Counted from the stretch's first letter, positions 53,288 to 60,738 are shown. The stretch: DNA of 64,000 nucleotides from Gordonia liuliyuniae (GCF_021739025.1 NZ_JAKKOT010000005.1:434001-498000); one strand, 5' to 3'. A program made the numbers and translations. The notes: generated from the letters alone by a model not told the origin.

Positions 53288-53570
53288 CACGCACGAGGTC
53301 ATCTACGAAGGCTGCTGGGTCGCGCTTCGAACGTGAGATCGCCGACTGCCTCGCTGCGCACGTCGACGACCGGATCGACCGCCGCGTCAAGAACGGAAGC
53401 CGCGACAAGGCGACATCGGCGGCGTGCGCCTGCACGGGCAGCGCGTAACTATCGAATGCAAGGACACAGCGCGACTCGACCTGGCCGCCCACGTTGACCG
53501 GCTAGCGTGCTCGCCGGACGCGGCGCTCGCCCTCGACGAGCCGACGACGGTGGCCCGGCGCAGACTCGAG
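53284..53570 (+). pseudogene. Holliday junction resolvase-like phage gene, frameshifted
   Basis: The start MTRTRSSTKAAGSRFEREIA then HVDDRIDRRVKNGSRDK matches the N-terminus of a resolvase-like nuclease common in actinophages. The frame is lost near 53409; the alternative frame continues with DIGGVRLHGQRVTIECKDTA, which supplies the expected catalytic E-x-K region. Further on (DLAAHVDRLACSPDAALAL) similarity fades. One base change plus later decay make it inactive. Confidence 0.6.
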
Positions 53571-53607
53571 ACCATCGACCGTCCGCTGCCGCCGATCTAC
53601 CGGGGCC

Positions 53608-54027
53608 GTGTCCGGCAGTCGTGGGCACCATGTCGCACGGCGCACCGCAGGTGTGTGGGTGCCGCTGTACGCAGCCCGCACCGAGCCGGGGGAGACAGTC
53701 ACCGTCGGTGCCGACGTCGTGGTGTGCGTGCGATGCGGCACCACCCACGACGCTCGGGCACTCGAACAGAAGCTGCTCACCGAGCTGTCCGGCTACCTGA
53801 TGCGCGCCGACGAGATTCAACGTGTGATGCGTGAGCTCGGGGAGCCGATCGCCAAGAGCACCTGGCACAACTGGCGGGCCAAGGGCAAGCTCCAGCCGAG
53901 GGCATGGCGGCACAACGGGCGCGTGCTCTCGCACTGGATCACCAGCGAGGACGAGAAGCTCTACCGTCTCAATGACGTACGGAGCCTACGGGAGGTCGGA
54001 CTGTCAGCGACGACGGTCCTACGCTGA
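53608..54027 (+). CDS. Phage-type HTH protein, probably the C-terminal part of a longer gene
   Basis: The open frame of 139 residues contains VWVPLYAARTEPGETVTVGA, a CVRC pair, and a helix-turn-helix-like domain: YLMRADEIQRVMRELGEPIAKSTWHNWRAKGKLQPRAWRHNGRVLSHW-type sequence (shown here by STWHNWRAKGKLQPRAW) then YRLNDVRSLRE. Similar C-terminal modules end longer actinophage proteins, whose N-terminal part is absent here. Its 3' end overlaps the antitoxin-like gene on the other strand by 67 bases, an odd arrangement in keeping with past rearrangement. Confidence 0.55.
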   Translation: MSGSRGHHVARRTAGVWVPLYAARTEPGETVTVGADVVVCVRCGTTHDARALEQKLLTELSGYLMRADEIQRVMRELGEPIAKSTWHNWRAKGKLQPRAWRHNGRVLSHWITSEDEKLYRLNDVRSLREVGLSATTVLR

Positions 54028-54398
54028 CCTCCGGCGGGGCTGTCTTCGGTAGTCTCTTTGACGCGCACGATCAACGCAGGATCGTCGCGCAGCATAGCCA
54101 AGGTCTCGATCGCGTAGTCGATCTCTTCTGGTCCGACGTGATGACCTAGGACGTTCACGCGGTCAAGACTCTGCAGGAGAATGTCCCGGGCGACAGTAGA
54201 GACCGGCAGCTCACGCTCGGCAGCGATCGCCTCGATCGCGTCCATCTCGTCGTCGTTGAGCCTGACCTGCAGTGTACGAGCGCGGCCATGCCCGCGCGTG
54301 ACCTTCACATCGTTGCGGACTACTCGGTCGGGGTTCTGTTCGATCTCGTCAGCTTCGGCGAGGGCCTGCTCGAGTCTGCCCATCTTCTTGGTGCTCAT
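53961..54398 (-). CDS. Ribbon-helix-helix protein, candidate antitoxin
   Basis: The 145-residue protein begins STKKMGRLEQALAEADEIEQ and contains ARTLQVRLNDDEMDAIEAIA followed by ERELPVSTVARDILLQSL, a ribbon-helix-helix DNA-binding segment like CopG/BrnA. The last 35 residues are basic. Its ATG overlaps the toxin-like gene's TGA as ATGA. In BrnT/BrnA systems the toxin gene comes first, as here. It probably binds the paired palindromes upstream of the operon. Confidence 0.65.
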   Translation of the reverse strand: MSTKKMGRLEQALAEADEIEQNPDRVVRNDVKVTRGHGRARTLQVRLNDDEMDAIEAIAAERELPVSTVARDILLQSLDRVNVLGHHVGPEEIDYAIETLAMLRDDPALIVRVKETTEDSPAGGQRRTVVADSPTSRRLRTSLRR

Positions 54399-54679
54399 GC
54401 TGTCGATCCCTTCTGGTTGTCGTATTTGCGTCGAGCGGTGGAGTTGGCCAGCCACCCGTTGAGTCCGTACGTCGTGCCGTCCTCCTCGGTGGTGGTGATG
54501 ACCACCACGAGGTCTCCGGCACCGGTGGACCATCCTGTCGTTCGGTCGCTGACCCCGGACTTGCTGGCTGGGTCGGGTACCTCGACCAAGGCATCCGGGT
54601 CGGCGAGCGCCTCGTTTGCCCAGGCGACCGTGATGCCATGCTTGGCTCGCATGTATTCGCCCCGGTGACTCCAGTCCAC
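54395..54679 (-). CDS. BrnT-like toxin candidate
   Basis: The product of about 94 residues reads VDWSHRGEYMRAKHGITVAW, ANEALADPDALVEVPDPASK, then VVVITTTEEDGTTYGLNGWL and AN followed by RRKY. A short alpha/beta protein with an early RxKHGI motif and a later GLNGWLAN element resembles BrnT-type RNases, but I cannot confirm a catalytic triad. It is the first gene of a two-gene operon with a ribbon-helix-helix partner. GTG 54679 has a GAGG site at good distance; GTG 54685 is possible. Confidence 0.6.
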   Translation of the reverse strand: MDWSHRGEYMRAKHGITVAWANEALADPDALVEVPDPASKSGVSDRTTGWSTGAGDLVVVITTTEEDGTTYGLNGWLANSTARRKYDNQKGSTA

Positions 54680-54693
54680 GTCCACGCCTCTAG

Positions 54694-54713
54694 TGTATTA
54701 CAACTGTAGTACA
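54694..54713. promoter_or_regulatory. Tandem palindromic operator of the toxin-antitoxin operon
   Basis: Two TGTANTACA palindromes (TGTATTACA at 54694-54702 and TGTAGTACA at 54705-54713) are spaced 11 bases start to start, about one helical turn, 15 bases upstream of the chosen toxin start. A related half-site TACAGCTACA follows at 54715. Ribbon-helix-helix antitoxins typically bind such tandem palindromes to repress their own operon. Function is inferred. Confidence 0.6.
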
Positions 54714-54831
54714 TACAGCTACATGCTTTCGGTCACGACCGCGTGCCTCCAACACGCCCGCCCGTGACTACCTGGCAGCCCAGGTCAGCAGGGGTTAGAA
54801 CCAGAAGCGCAGCGACGCCCGCTGCTCAAAT

Positions 54832-54859
54832 GAAGCCCGCACCAATCGGTGCGGGCTTC
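54832..54859. terminator. 12-bp perfect hairpin terminator
   Basis: GAAGCCCGCACC and GGTGCGGGCTTC enclose the loop AATC, followed on the plus strand by TCTCGTTGC. It lies in the non-coding part of the island, after a stretch (54730-54830) with no recognisable gene; the transcript it ends is unknown and may be a phage remnant. Confidence 0.75.
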
Positions 54860-54898
54860 TCGTTGCACCCGTCGTCTCGTGTCCGCCGGTCCGTGTCC

Positions 54899-54970
54899 AT
54901 GCTCAGGGGCACGCCGGGCAAGCCGTGTCATCTGTGCGGGCAGCCGATCGACTACGCGGCACCCGCGGAC
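54899..54970 (+). pseudogene. Fragment of a phage-type HNH endonuclease
   Basis: The short frame MLRGTPGKPCHLCGQPIDYA then APADA is the N-terminal zinc/HNH beginning (CxxC followed by PIDY) of small phage HNH endonucleases, but the catalytic DHxxP half is missing. The sequence then runs into the tail of a DUF222-family gene in another frame. It is a relic. Confidence 0.5.
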
Positions 54971-54984
54971 GCGAGGGTGACGTT

Positions 54985-55117
54985 CCCGGATCGGTCGCAG
55001 AAGTTCACGCAACGTCGCGCGCTGTCGGTCGCTCAACGGTGGGCGCTGTCAATCGACGTGCTCGCCTCGCTGCCGAGAGCGCATCCGACGCTTACTGGGG
55101 TGAGCCGCCGTTCTGAG
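54985..55117 (+). pseudogene. Tail of a second DUF222/HNH (13E12) gene
   Basis: The frame ending at TGA 55115-55117 encodes GAVNRRARLAAESASDAYWG and EPPF, a clear relative of the end of the gene at 51193-52763 (RARLAAEAESDARWGTPPF). Nucleotide differences show a diverged paralog rather than a recent copy. Everything upstream of about 54985 is missing, replaced by the phage HNH fragment. It lies directly before the right direct repeat. Confidence 0.6.
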
Positions 55118-55122
55118 CGCGG

Positions 55123-55151
55123 GTCATTACCGGAATCCAGATTCGAGGAGC
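55123..55151 (+). repeat. Right copy of the 29-bp direct repeat
   Basis: Identical to 52790-52818. Here it includes the stop codon and last eight codons (LLESGFR) of the SGNH hydrolase, suggesting that the integration site is the 3' end of that gene, which integration rebuilt. Confidence 0.75.
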
Positions 55152-56509
55152 GCCGCCTGGTCGGCGAGCGCGATCGCGAGACCCCCTGCAGTGGTCGGAT
55201 GCAGCGGCGCGGCTCCGTCGATCGACTGCACGAACGGAGCCGTCGAACACACCCCGTGCCCGGCGAACGACGGCAGCGCCGTCTGGAACGACGACGCCCG
55301 CGCCCCCTCGGCGAGCACCGTGTTCAGCGACTGCAGCCAACCCCGCAGAACCTTCTCCTTCTCTTCGGTGATGCCGAGGTCGCGCACGCAGGCGGTGTCG
55401 TCCGACAGCGGATCGTAGTACTGGTTGATGACGACCGTCGGAGGGTTGGGCAACGACCGCAACTGGGTGAGCAAGACGAGATAGTCACGGGTGAACACCG
55501 ACAACTGCTGCCGGAAGTACGCGTCCGTCGCGGCCCCGCCGCAGTCCGGCAGTGTCGCGCACAGACCGATCATCTGCGACCAGCGGACGTCGTTCGCGCC
55601 GACGCTGATGATCAGCGCGCCCGGTGCGTCGGCCAACGCCCGGGGCAGCTGTGGCGGCACCTCGTCGCCTCCGCGCTCCTGATCGCCGAGCAGCCCTTCT
55701 CGAATGGTGGCACTGCTGCAAGCCAGATTGGCCACCTCCCACCCGGTGGATCGGTCCAATGCGACGGCGAACGATCCGCTGGTCCGCTCGCAGGCGGAGT
55801 CCTCCCGCGTCGGCGCGGCCAACGCCGGATTGCCGATCCCGGCCGCTGTCGAGTCGCCGATCACCACGACCTTGCCCGCCACTCCGGTCGGCGTCTCGCG
55901 GGGTGCGGCCACGGCCGCCGGCGCGGCGCCGACGAGCGACGCGAGCGAATCGATGCCTCGTAGCTGGTCGGTGGTGGAGAACGCCGTCGACACGAACGCC
56001 CCGACGTTGACAGCCACCGCGAAGAGCGCCCCCACGGCGACGAACGCGATCGACGGTTTGAGCGACCGCCGCTGCCAGCCCGCGATCGCGCCGAGCAGCA
56101 GCACCGTCACCGCCGCGACGATGAGGACTTGCAGGATCAGATAGTTTCGCCAGCCACTGACGAGCGCATCCGTCAACTCCTGCTGCGCCGCCGACCGCGC
56201 GGACTCGTCGCTGTCGGGTCCGGCGAGATCGGTGAGCTGCCCGGTCAACTGCAGATCGGTCAGTTCGAGGCGCGGCCGGATCGGTCCGGAGAATTCGATA
56301 GTGGTCGGCAGCTCCTGCCCGAACAGATCCACTTCGCCCGGGCCGCTCCACGACAGTCCGCTCCACGATAAGGAGGGCTGCGTCGCACCCACACGGACCG
56401 TCTGCCCGACCGCCTCCACCGTCTGCATCGGGGTGACCCACAGTGCGACGGCTATCGCGATGGCGGTCGCGACGACGATCACGGCGACGTCCAACAATCG
56501 CTTGGCCAT
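55127..56509 (-). CDS. Membrane-anchored SGNH/GDSL hydrolase
   Basis: The 460-residue protein has an N-terminal signal/anchor helix (about 7-28), a beta-rich region, a second helix (about 120-145) and third (about 155-175), then a C-terminal SGNH domain: VVVIGDSTAAGIGNPALAA with the catalytic Ser near residue 225, SVGANDVRWSQM with the block III Asn near 310, and an SIDGAAPLHPTTAGG Asp-x-x-x-x-His block near 435. Such enzymes are secreted or surface lipases, esterases or acetyl-hydrolases. Its last codons form the right att-like repeat. Upstream is the palindrome array; no partner gene is evident. Confidence 0.82.
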   Translation of the reverse strand: MAKRLLDVAVIVVATAIAIAVALWVTPMQTVEAVGQTVRVGATQPSLSWSGLSWSGPGEVDLFGQELPTTIEFSGPIRPRLELTDLQLTGQLTDLAGPDSDESARSAAQQELTDALVSGWRNYLILQVLIVAAVTVLLLGAIAGWQRRSLKPSIAFVAVGALFAVAVNVGAFVSTAFSTTDQLRGIDSLASLVGAAPAAVAAPRETPTGVAGKVVVIGDSTAAGIGNPALAAPTREDSACERTSGSFAVALDRSTGWEVANLACSSATIREGLLGDQERGGDEVPPQLPRALADAPGALIISVGANDVRWSQMIGLCATLPDCGGAATDAYFRQQLSVFTRDYLVLLTQLRSLPNPPTVVINQYYDPLSDDTACVRDLGITEEKEKVLRGWLQSLNTVLAEGARASSFQTALPSFAGHGVCSTAPFVQSIDGAAPLHPTTAGGLAIALADQAALLESGFR

Positions 56510-56520
56510 ACATCGAGCAT

Positions 56521-56664
56521 GTCACGCCCAGGGCGTGACAGCCGACCGCTCGCCCACGCCCAGGGCACGAGATTGTGCACAGGGTTGAGGCCTGAGCACA
56601 AAGTGATGCCCTGGGCAGGAACGATCACGCCCTGAGCGCAAACTACTCACGCCCAGGGCGTGAT
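56521..56664. repeat. Array of five GC-rich palindromes
   Basis: TCACGCCCAGGGCGTGA occurs exactly at 56522-56538 and 56647-56663. Degenerate copies lie at 56555-56571, 56604-56620 and 56625-56641, and a TTGTGC/GCACAA pair encloses a weaker sixth unit near 56573-56601. The array fills the space between the MBL gene stop and the SGNH start and begins 12 bases from the SGNH ATG. It could be multiple operators, transcript hairpins or a repeat family; no function is known to me. Confidence 0.8.
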
Positions 56665-56675
56665 CCCCAGGCGTC

Positions 56676-57449
56676 TTACAGCGGCGGGCGGACCTCGATG
56701 ACCTGTCCCTGGTGCACCAGTTGCAGCGGTCCAGGGTAGGCGGCGGACGCCTCGTCCAAGATGGCGTCGGCGTCGCTCCACGGGACGATGTGGGTCAAGG
56801 CCAGCGAGCGCGCCGAAGCGCGTGCGGCGACCTGGCCGGCTTCGGTCCCGGACAGGTGCAGCCCCATCGGCCGCGCGGCGGGCTCGTGAGTCCACGACGC
56901 CTCGCACAGGAACAGATCGCAGTCGCGGGCGAGCTCGACCACCTCGTCGCACACGCCGGTGTCACCGCTGTACGCGAACACTTCGCCGTCCGGTCCGGTG
57001 ATGCGCAGACCGAATGTGCTCGGCGGATGGTCCACCTTGAACGGCTCGATGTGCAGACCGTGAATGTCGACCGCCGTCCGGTCCACCCATTCTCGGACGT
57101 CGTAGGTGTCGGAGATGTCGTCGACCTGCCCCGGGTACTCCGACGCCCCCGCACCGATGCGCAGCGCGGTGCCCGCCGGACCGTACAGGAGCGACCGTTC
57201 GGTCGCCATCTCCGGCGCCCACCGACGCCACACGAGCATCGCGGGCATGTCCATGCAGTGATCGGCGTGCAGGTGACTCAGCAGGACGGCGACGCGATTC
57301 GGATCGGCGTGCTGGAGCAGTTCGCCGAACACCCCGTGCCCGCAGTCGATCAGCACCGGCTCGTGGCCGTCGGCCTGAAGTAGATAGCCCGAGCACGCGG
57401 CACCGGGGCCGTTCACGCTCCCCGAACACCCGAGCACCGTCAATCGCAT
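56676..57449 (-). CDS. Metallo-beta-lactamase-fold cyclic nucleotide phosphodiesterase-like protein (Rv1339 type)
   Basis: The 257-residue hydrolase has the metal-binding HLHADHCMDM near residue 60, GCSGSVNGPGAACSGYLL at the N-terminus, a third ligand in YSGDTGVCDEV near 165 and a final His in LALTHIVPW near 220. Close relatives in mycobacteria (Rv1339) degrade cAMP. The gene lies between the SGNH region and murI, whereas in M. tuberculosis its homolog is directly followed by rph. ATG at 57447-57449 is chosen over the GTG three codons upstream. Confidence 0.88.
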   Translation of the reverse strand: MRLTVLGCSGSVNGPGAACSGYLLQADGHEPVLIDCGHGVFGELLQHADPNRVAVLLSHLHADHCMDMPAMLVWRRWAPEMATERSLLYGPAGTALRIGAGASEYPGQVDDISDTYDVREWVDRTAVDIHGLHIEPFKVDHPPSTFGLRITGPDGEVFAYSGDTGVCDEVVELARDCDLFLCEASWTHEPAARPMGLHLSGTEAGQVAARASARSLALTHIVPWSDADAILDEASAAYPGPLQLVHQGQVIEVRPPL

Positions 57450-57554
57450 ACAGCCCACTTTGCCATGCTCAACTCGGAATCAAGCATCGAACGGGGCGCG
57501 GGTGATCGACCGATTCGCGGCACACCTGAAGCGAGACAGATCACAGGAGACTCG

Positions 57555-58349
57555 TCAGAAGTGCGTCACATGGTTTATCTGCGGGCCGAGGAAGCGTCGC
57601 GACAACTTCGTGAACTGCTCCGGATCGCCTGTCGCAGAGAACAACCGGTGGGCTTCACGCCCGTCGTGCGGATTGAGCGACTCGGTCTCGGTCAACACCC
57701 GAAACGTGTCCTTCGCCGTCTCTTCGGCACTCGATACGAGGGTCACCTCGTCGCCCATCACCAGCTGAATGACGCCCGAGAGCAACGGGTAGTGAGTGCA
57801 CCCCAGAACGACGGTGTCCACGCTCGCCTCCTGCAACGGCTCCAGATATCCCTGGGCCAATTGGAGGATCTGGCGTCCGCTGGTCACACCGCGTTCGACG
57901 AAGTCGACGAACCGCGGGCACGGGACGGCCATGATCTCCATGTCGCGGGCCGCCGCGAACGAGTCCTGGTAGGCGCGCGAGGCGATGGTCGCCTCCGTCC
58001 CGACGACACCGATCCTGCCGTTGCGAGTCGCCGCTACGGCACGTCGGACGGCGGGCAGGATCACTTCGATCACCGGGATCGGCGCGTACCGCTCCCGTGC
58101 GTCACGGAGCATCGCGGCCGACGCCGTGTTGCAGGCGATCACGATCGCCTTGACGCCACGCCGCATCAGTTCGTCGCCGATCGACAATGCGTGACCCCGG
58201 ATCTCCGGGATCGTCAGCGGTCCGTAGGGACCGTTCGCCGTGTCGCCGATGTAGACGATGTCCTCGTCGGGCAGCAGATCGATCACCGCGCGCGCGACGG
58301 TGAGGCCGCCGACGCCGGAATCGAAGATTCCGATGGGTCCGTGGTTCAG
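57555..58349 (-). CDS. murI: Glutamate racemase, apparently with a CTG start
   Basis: This enzyme of about 264 residues makes D-glutamate for peptidoglycan. Its N-terminus reads [20 protein letters not shown], followed by [13 protein letters not shown], the first catalytic Cys in [11 protein letters not shown] and the second in [10 protein letters not shown]. The [10 protein letters not shown] segment lies upstream of the first ATG, and no ATG, GTG or TTG precedes it in frame. A CTG at 58347-58349 overlaps the rhomboid stop as CTGA with GGAGG six bases upstream, matching the ATGA/GTGA pattern of neighbouring genes. So CTG is the most likely start. If instead the internal ATG were used, essential residues would be lost. 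Confidence 0.92.
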   Translation of the reverse strand: MNHGPIGIFDSGVGGLTVARAVIDLLPDEDIVYIGDTANGPYGPLTIPEIRGHALSIGDELMRRGVKAIVIACNTASAAMLRDARERYAPIPVIEVILPAVRRAVAATRNGRIGVVGTEATIASRAYQDSFAAARDMEIMAVPCPRFVDFVERGVTSGRQILQLAQGYLEPLQEASVDTVVLGCTHYPLLSGVIQLVMGDEVTLVSSAEETAKDTFRVLTETESLNPHDGREAHRLFSATGDPEQFTKLSRRFLGPQINHVTHF

Positions 58350-59002
58350 GACAGTCCTCCCGGTTGGATGGCCTTCCGGCCGGTGGACGGCTTACCGGAA
58401 GCCGAGGTCGCGGTCATCCACGCCGCGAGCACGCCGCCGACGGCGCCGAACAGGTGCCCCTGCCACGACACGCCGGACGTCCCCGGCAACGCACCCCACA
58501 GGATGCCGCCGTAGACGACCAGGATGACGAGGCCGCCGACCACCTGCCACACGTCACGATTGAACAGGCCGCGCACGATCAAGAACGTCAACCATCCGAA
58601 GACGATTCCCGAGGCGCCGACCGTGATCGACATCGACGGGGACGTCAACCACACTCCGAGCCCAGACACCACCCACACGACGGCGGTCACCAGTAGCGCA
58701 CGACCACTCAACAGGACGAAGAACCCGAGTACCAAGCCCGGAATGAGGTTCGAGATCAGGTGAGCGAAGTCAGCGTGCAGGAACGGCGCCCAGACGACTC
58801 CCGGCAGACCCGACCACGTGCGCGGCACGATGCCGTGTGTGTCGAGGCGACCGTCCATCACGACGTCGAGCAGCTCGACGGCGAACATGATCGCCGTGAC
58901 GACCGCCAGGACGATGACGATCTGCAACCAGCGGTCCCAGGGTCTCGACGCCGCTCGGCCGGCAGAGTGGTCCGCGAACGGATCCGGCAGGTTCGCGGTC
59001 AC
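58346..59002 (-). CDS. Rhomboid-family intramembrane serine protease
   Basis: The 218-residue protein has six helices with rhomboid motifs: [17 protein letters not shown] near residue 75, catalytic Ser in [10 protein letters not shown] near 130 and catalytic His in [11 protein letters not shown] near 185. It cleaves within membranes; targets are unknown. It corresponds to Rv1337. GTG at 59002 overlaps the P1 peptidase stop as GTGA, and its own stop overlaps murI. Confidence 0.9.
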   Translation of the reverse strand: MTANLPDPFADHSAGRAASRPWDRWLQIVIVLAVVTAIMFAVELLDVVMDGRLDTHGIVPRTWSGLPGVVWAPFLHADFAHLISNLIPGLVLGFFVLLSGRALLVTAVVWVVSGLGVWLTSPSMSITVGASGIVFGWLTFLIVRGLFNRDVWQVVGGLVILVVYGGILWGALPGTSGVSWQGHLFGAVGGVLAAWMTATSASGKPSTGRKAIQPGGLS

Positions 59003-60120
59003 TCGTCTCCAGCCCCGAACGCGAAGCCGCCTGCGAACGCTGATGCGACGACGTCGCGGTATGACGGGATCCCGGCCACGGTGCGCGCGGTCACGACGGC
59101 CGCGACGATGGCCCGTTGGACGACCGTCGCGGACGCCTCAGCCAGCGCGGCGACGACGGCGATGTCCGACTCCATGCCGGACGGGATGTCGACGGCGGCG
59201 TCCGGGTCGGCGATCCGCGCACCGGTCGCGACCGCGAACAGCGTGTCGCCGTCGAGCGGCGAGTGGGCAGGTCGGACGGCGCGGGCGATCCCGTCGTGCC
59301 CGGACATCGCGAGCCGGCGCACGGCGGGCACCGACAACGTCGCATCGGTGGCGACCACGCCGATCGTGGTGTTCAGGACGGTGCCCTTCGCTTCGAGCGC
59401 CCGCAGCCGGGTCAACTCGGCGACGGCAGGCGGCCGCAGCCCGTGGTGGGCGAGGTCTTCGGCACCCCACGGCAGCCCGGTCTGCGGGTCGACCACCTGG
59501 CCGACGGGGTTCGCGACGACGAGGGCTCCGACGGTCAGCCCCCGTGCGGGCCCGTCAGTCACCGTGATCGACGCGGTCCCCACTCCGCCTTTGAGTACCC
59601 CGGCGCGCGCGCCCGCGCCCGCACCGACGGAGCCGACCGCGAACTCGGTTCCCGCCGCGGCGAGCGCACGCTCCCCGAACTCCGCGTCCGGTCGGTTCTC
59701 CCACCCGCCGACGGGCAGATCGAAGATGACCGCTGCGGGCACGATCGGCACCACGTGGCCTTGACGGTCCATCGGCAGCCCGATGCCCGCCGATTCGAGT
59801 CCGCGCATCACGCCGTCCGCCGAGGACAGTCCGTACGCGCTGCCGCCGGTCAACACGACGGCGTCGGCGCCGCGCACGCTGTTGCCCGGTTCGAGCAGAT
59901 CGGTCTCCCGCGTGCCCGGACCGCCGCCGCGCACGTCGACCGCGCATGTCGCCCCGCTCGGGACGGTCACGACGGTTGCGCCGGTCGCCCAGCCCGCCCC
60001 GGGCTCGGTAGCCGTCCCGACCACGACCACGTCGTCGATCAAATGGTGGTGTCCGACGCCGATTCCGGCGACGTCGGTGATCCGGTTCCCCGGTTGCGCG
60101 ACGGGCAGTCGATCGGTCAT
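58999..60120 (-). CDS. P1-family (DmpA-like) N-terminal nucleophile hydrolase
   Basis: The 373-residue protein belongs to the DmpA/peptidase S58 family, corresponding to Rv1333. It shows ITDVAGIGVGHHH at the N-terminus, GGGPGTRETDLLEPGN near 68, VLTGGSAYGLSSADGVM and the autoprocessing region GGVGTASI near residue 180, then TTIGVVATDATL. Family members are aminopeptidases or proteases activated by self-cleavage. The ATG at 60120 overlaps the DUF2017 stop; its stop overlaps the rhomboid start. Confidence 0.88.
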   Translation of the reverse strand: MTDRLPVAQPGNRITDVAGIGVGHHHLIDDVVVVGTATEPGAGWATGATVVTVPSGATCAVDVRGGGPGTRETDLLEPGNSVRGADAVVLTGGSAYGLSSADGVMRGLESAGIGLPMDRQGHVVPIVPAAVIFDLPVGGWENRPDAEFGERALAAAGTEFAVGSVGAGAGARAGVLKGGVGTASITVTDGPARGLTVGALVVANPVGQVVDPQTGLPWGAEDLAHHGLRPPAVAELTRLRALEAKGTVLNTTIGVVATDATLSVPAVRRLAMSGHDGIARAVRPAHSPLDGDTLFAVATGARIADPDAAVDIPSGMESDIAVVAALAEASATVVQRAIVAAVVTARTVAGIPSYRDVVASAFAGGFAFGAGDE

Positions 60121-60728
60121 TCGGGGACGTCCCAGTCCGACTGCGTCCACTCGTCTGACATCAACGCTTCGACGAGCAGCCCCTGCACCACCGACAGCCA
60201 GTCGTACACGTCACGGTGCGCGGCTTGCGGATGGTCGGGCGGCAGCCGCATCGGCTCGTCGTCGATGCCGAGCATCGCGCCGAGCGCCAACCGCACGTCG
60301 GTGAGCGCCGACAGCCAGCGGTCGGCTTCCGCTTCGGTCAGCCGGATGTCGCCGCCACCGGGAGGCAGGGTGTCCAGGACGGTACGTGCCGCGTCGAGTT
60401 TGGCGTCGATGATGTGGGGTTCGTTGACGCTTCGGAGTCCGCCGTTGAGGTCCGAGGCCACCGATGCGGCGGTCAACTCGTCCTCCTGGTCGGGGCGATG
60501 GAAGTCGGGCAGGAGCCGTCCCAGCGTCACGTCTTCCGGCGCACGCGAATGGCCGGTGGCGATGCCGGTGAGCGCCGACAACTCGTCACTCGGCGCCGAG
60601 TCCCCGCGTTCGACGAGCAACTCGGAGATCGACTCGACCATGGAGGCGAGCAGTTGGCACTCGTAGGTCTCCAGGTTCGAGCAGATCCGCACCTGTGTGC
60701 CGGTCCCGGTCCGACGCCACGTCCTCAT
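60117..60728 (-). CDS. DUF2017 family protein
   Basis: This acidic helical protein (203 residues) matches the DUF2017 group (Rv1332 type). It has ICSNLETYECQLLASMVESI near the start, LGRLLPDFHRPDQEDE near 80, TEAEADRWLSALTDVRLALG near 140 and DVYDWLSVVQGLLVEAL near 180. The function is unknown, but the gene is always close to clpS in actinobacteria, which may point to protein quality control. Its start MRTWRRTGTG follows the clpS stop by ten bases. Confidence 0.85.
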   Translation of the reverse strand: MRTWRRTGTGTQVRICSNLETYECQLLASMVESISELLVERGDSAPSDELSALTGIATGHSRAPEDVTLGRLLPDFHRPDQEDELTAASVASDLNGGLRSVNEPHIIDAKLDAARTVLDTLPPGGGDIRLTEAEADRWLSALTDVRLALGAMLGIDDEPMRLPPDHPQAAHRDVYDWLSVVQGLLVEALMSDEWTQSDWDVPE

Positions 60729-60738
60729 CGGGGTCGCC

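Larger units (their letters stand above)
52790..55151. mobile_element. Phage-derived remnant island bounded by 29-bp direct repeats
   Basis: Between the two repeat copies lie a chain of short phage-type genes with ATGA overlaps (a replication-type helical protein end, a small Cys-containing protein, a Holliday-junction-resolvase-like gene and an HTH protein tail), a BrnT/BrnA-like pair on the other strand, a truncated phage HNH fragment and a DUF222-gene tail. No integrase remains. The repeat at the right end is the 3' end of the SGNH gene, so the element probably integrated there and then decayed. This interpretation is inference from the layout. Confidence 0.6.

Noticed and set aside
54730..54831. 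tRNA or tmRNA fragment before the hairpin in the island
   Set aside because: A GGGGTTAGAACC stretch resembles a T-arm, but no matching acceptor or anticodon arm could be folded.
56521..56664. Palindrome array as CRISPR
   Set aside because: Units are short palindromes with irregular spacing of 4-33 bases, lack uniform spacers and no cas genes are nearby.
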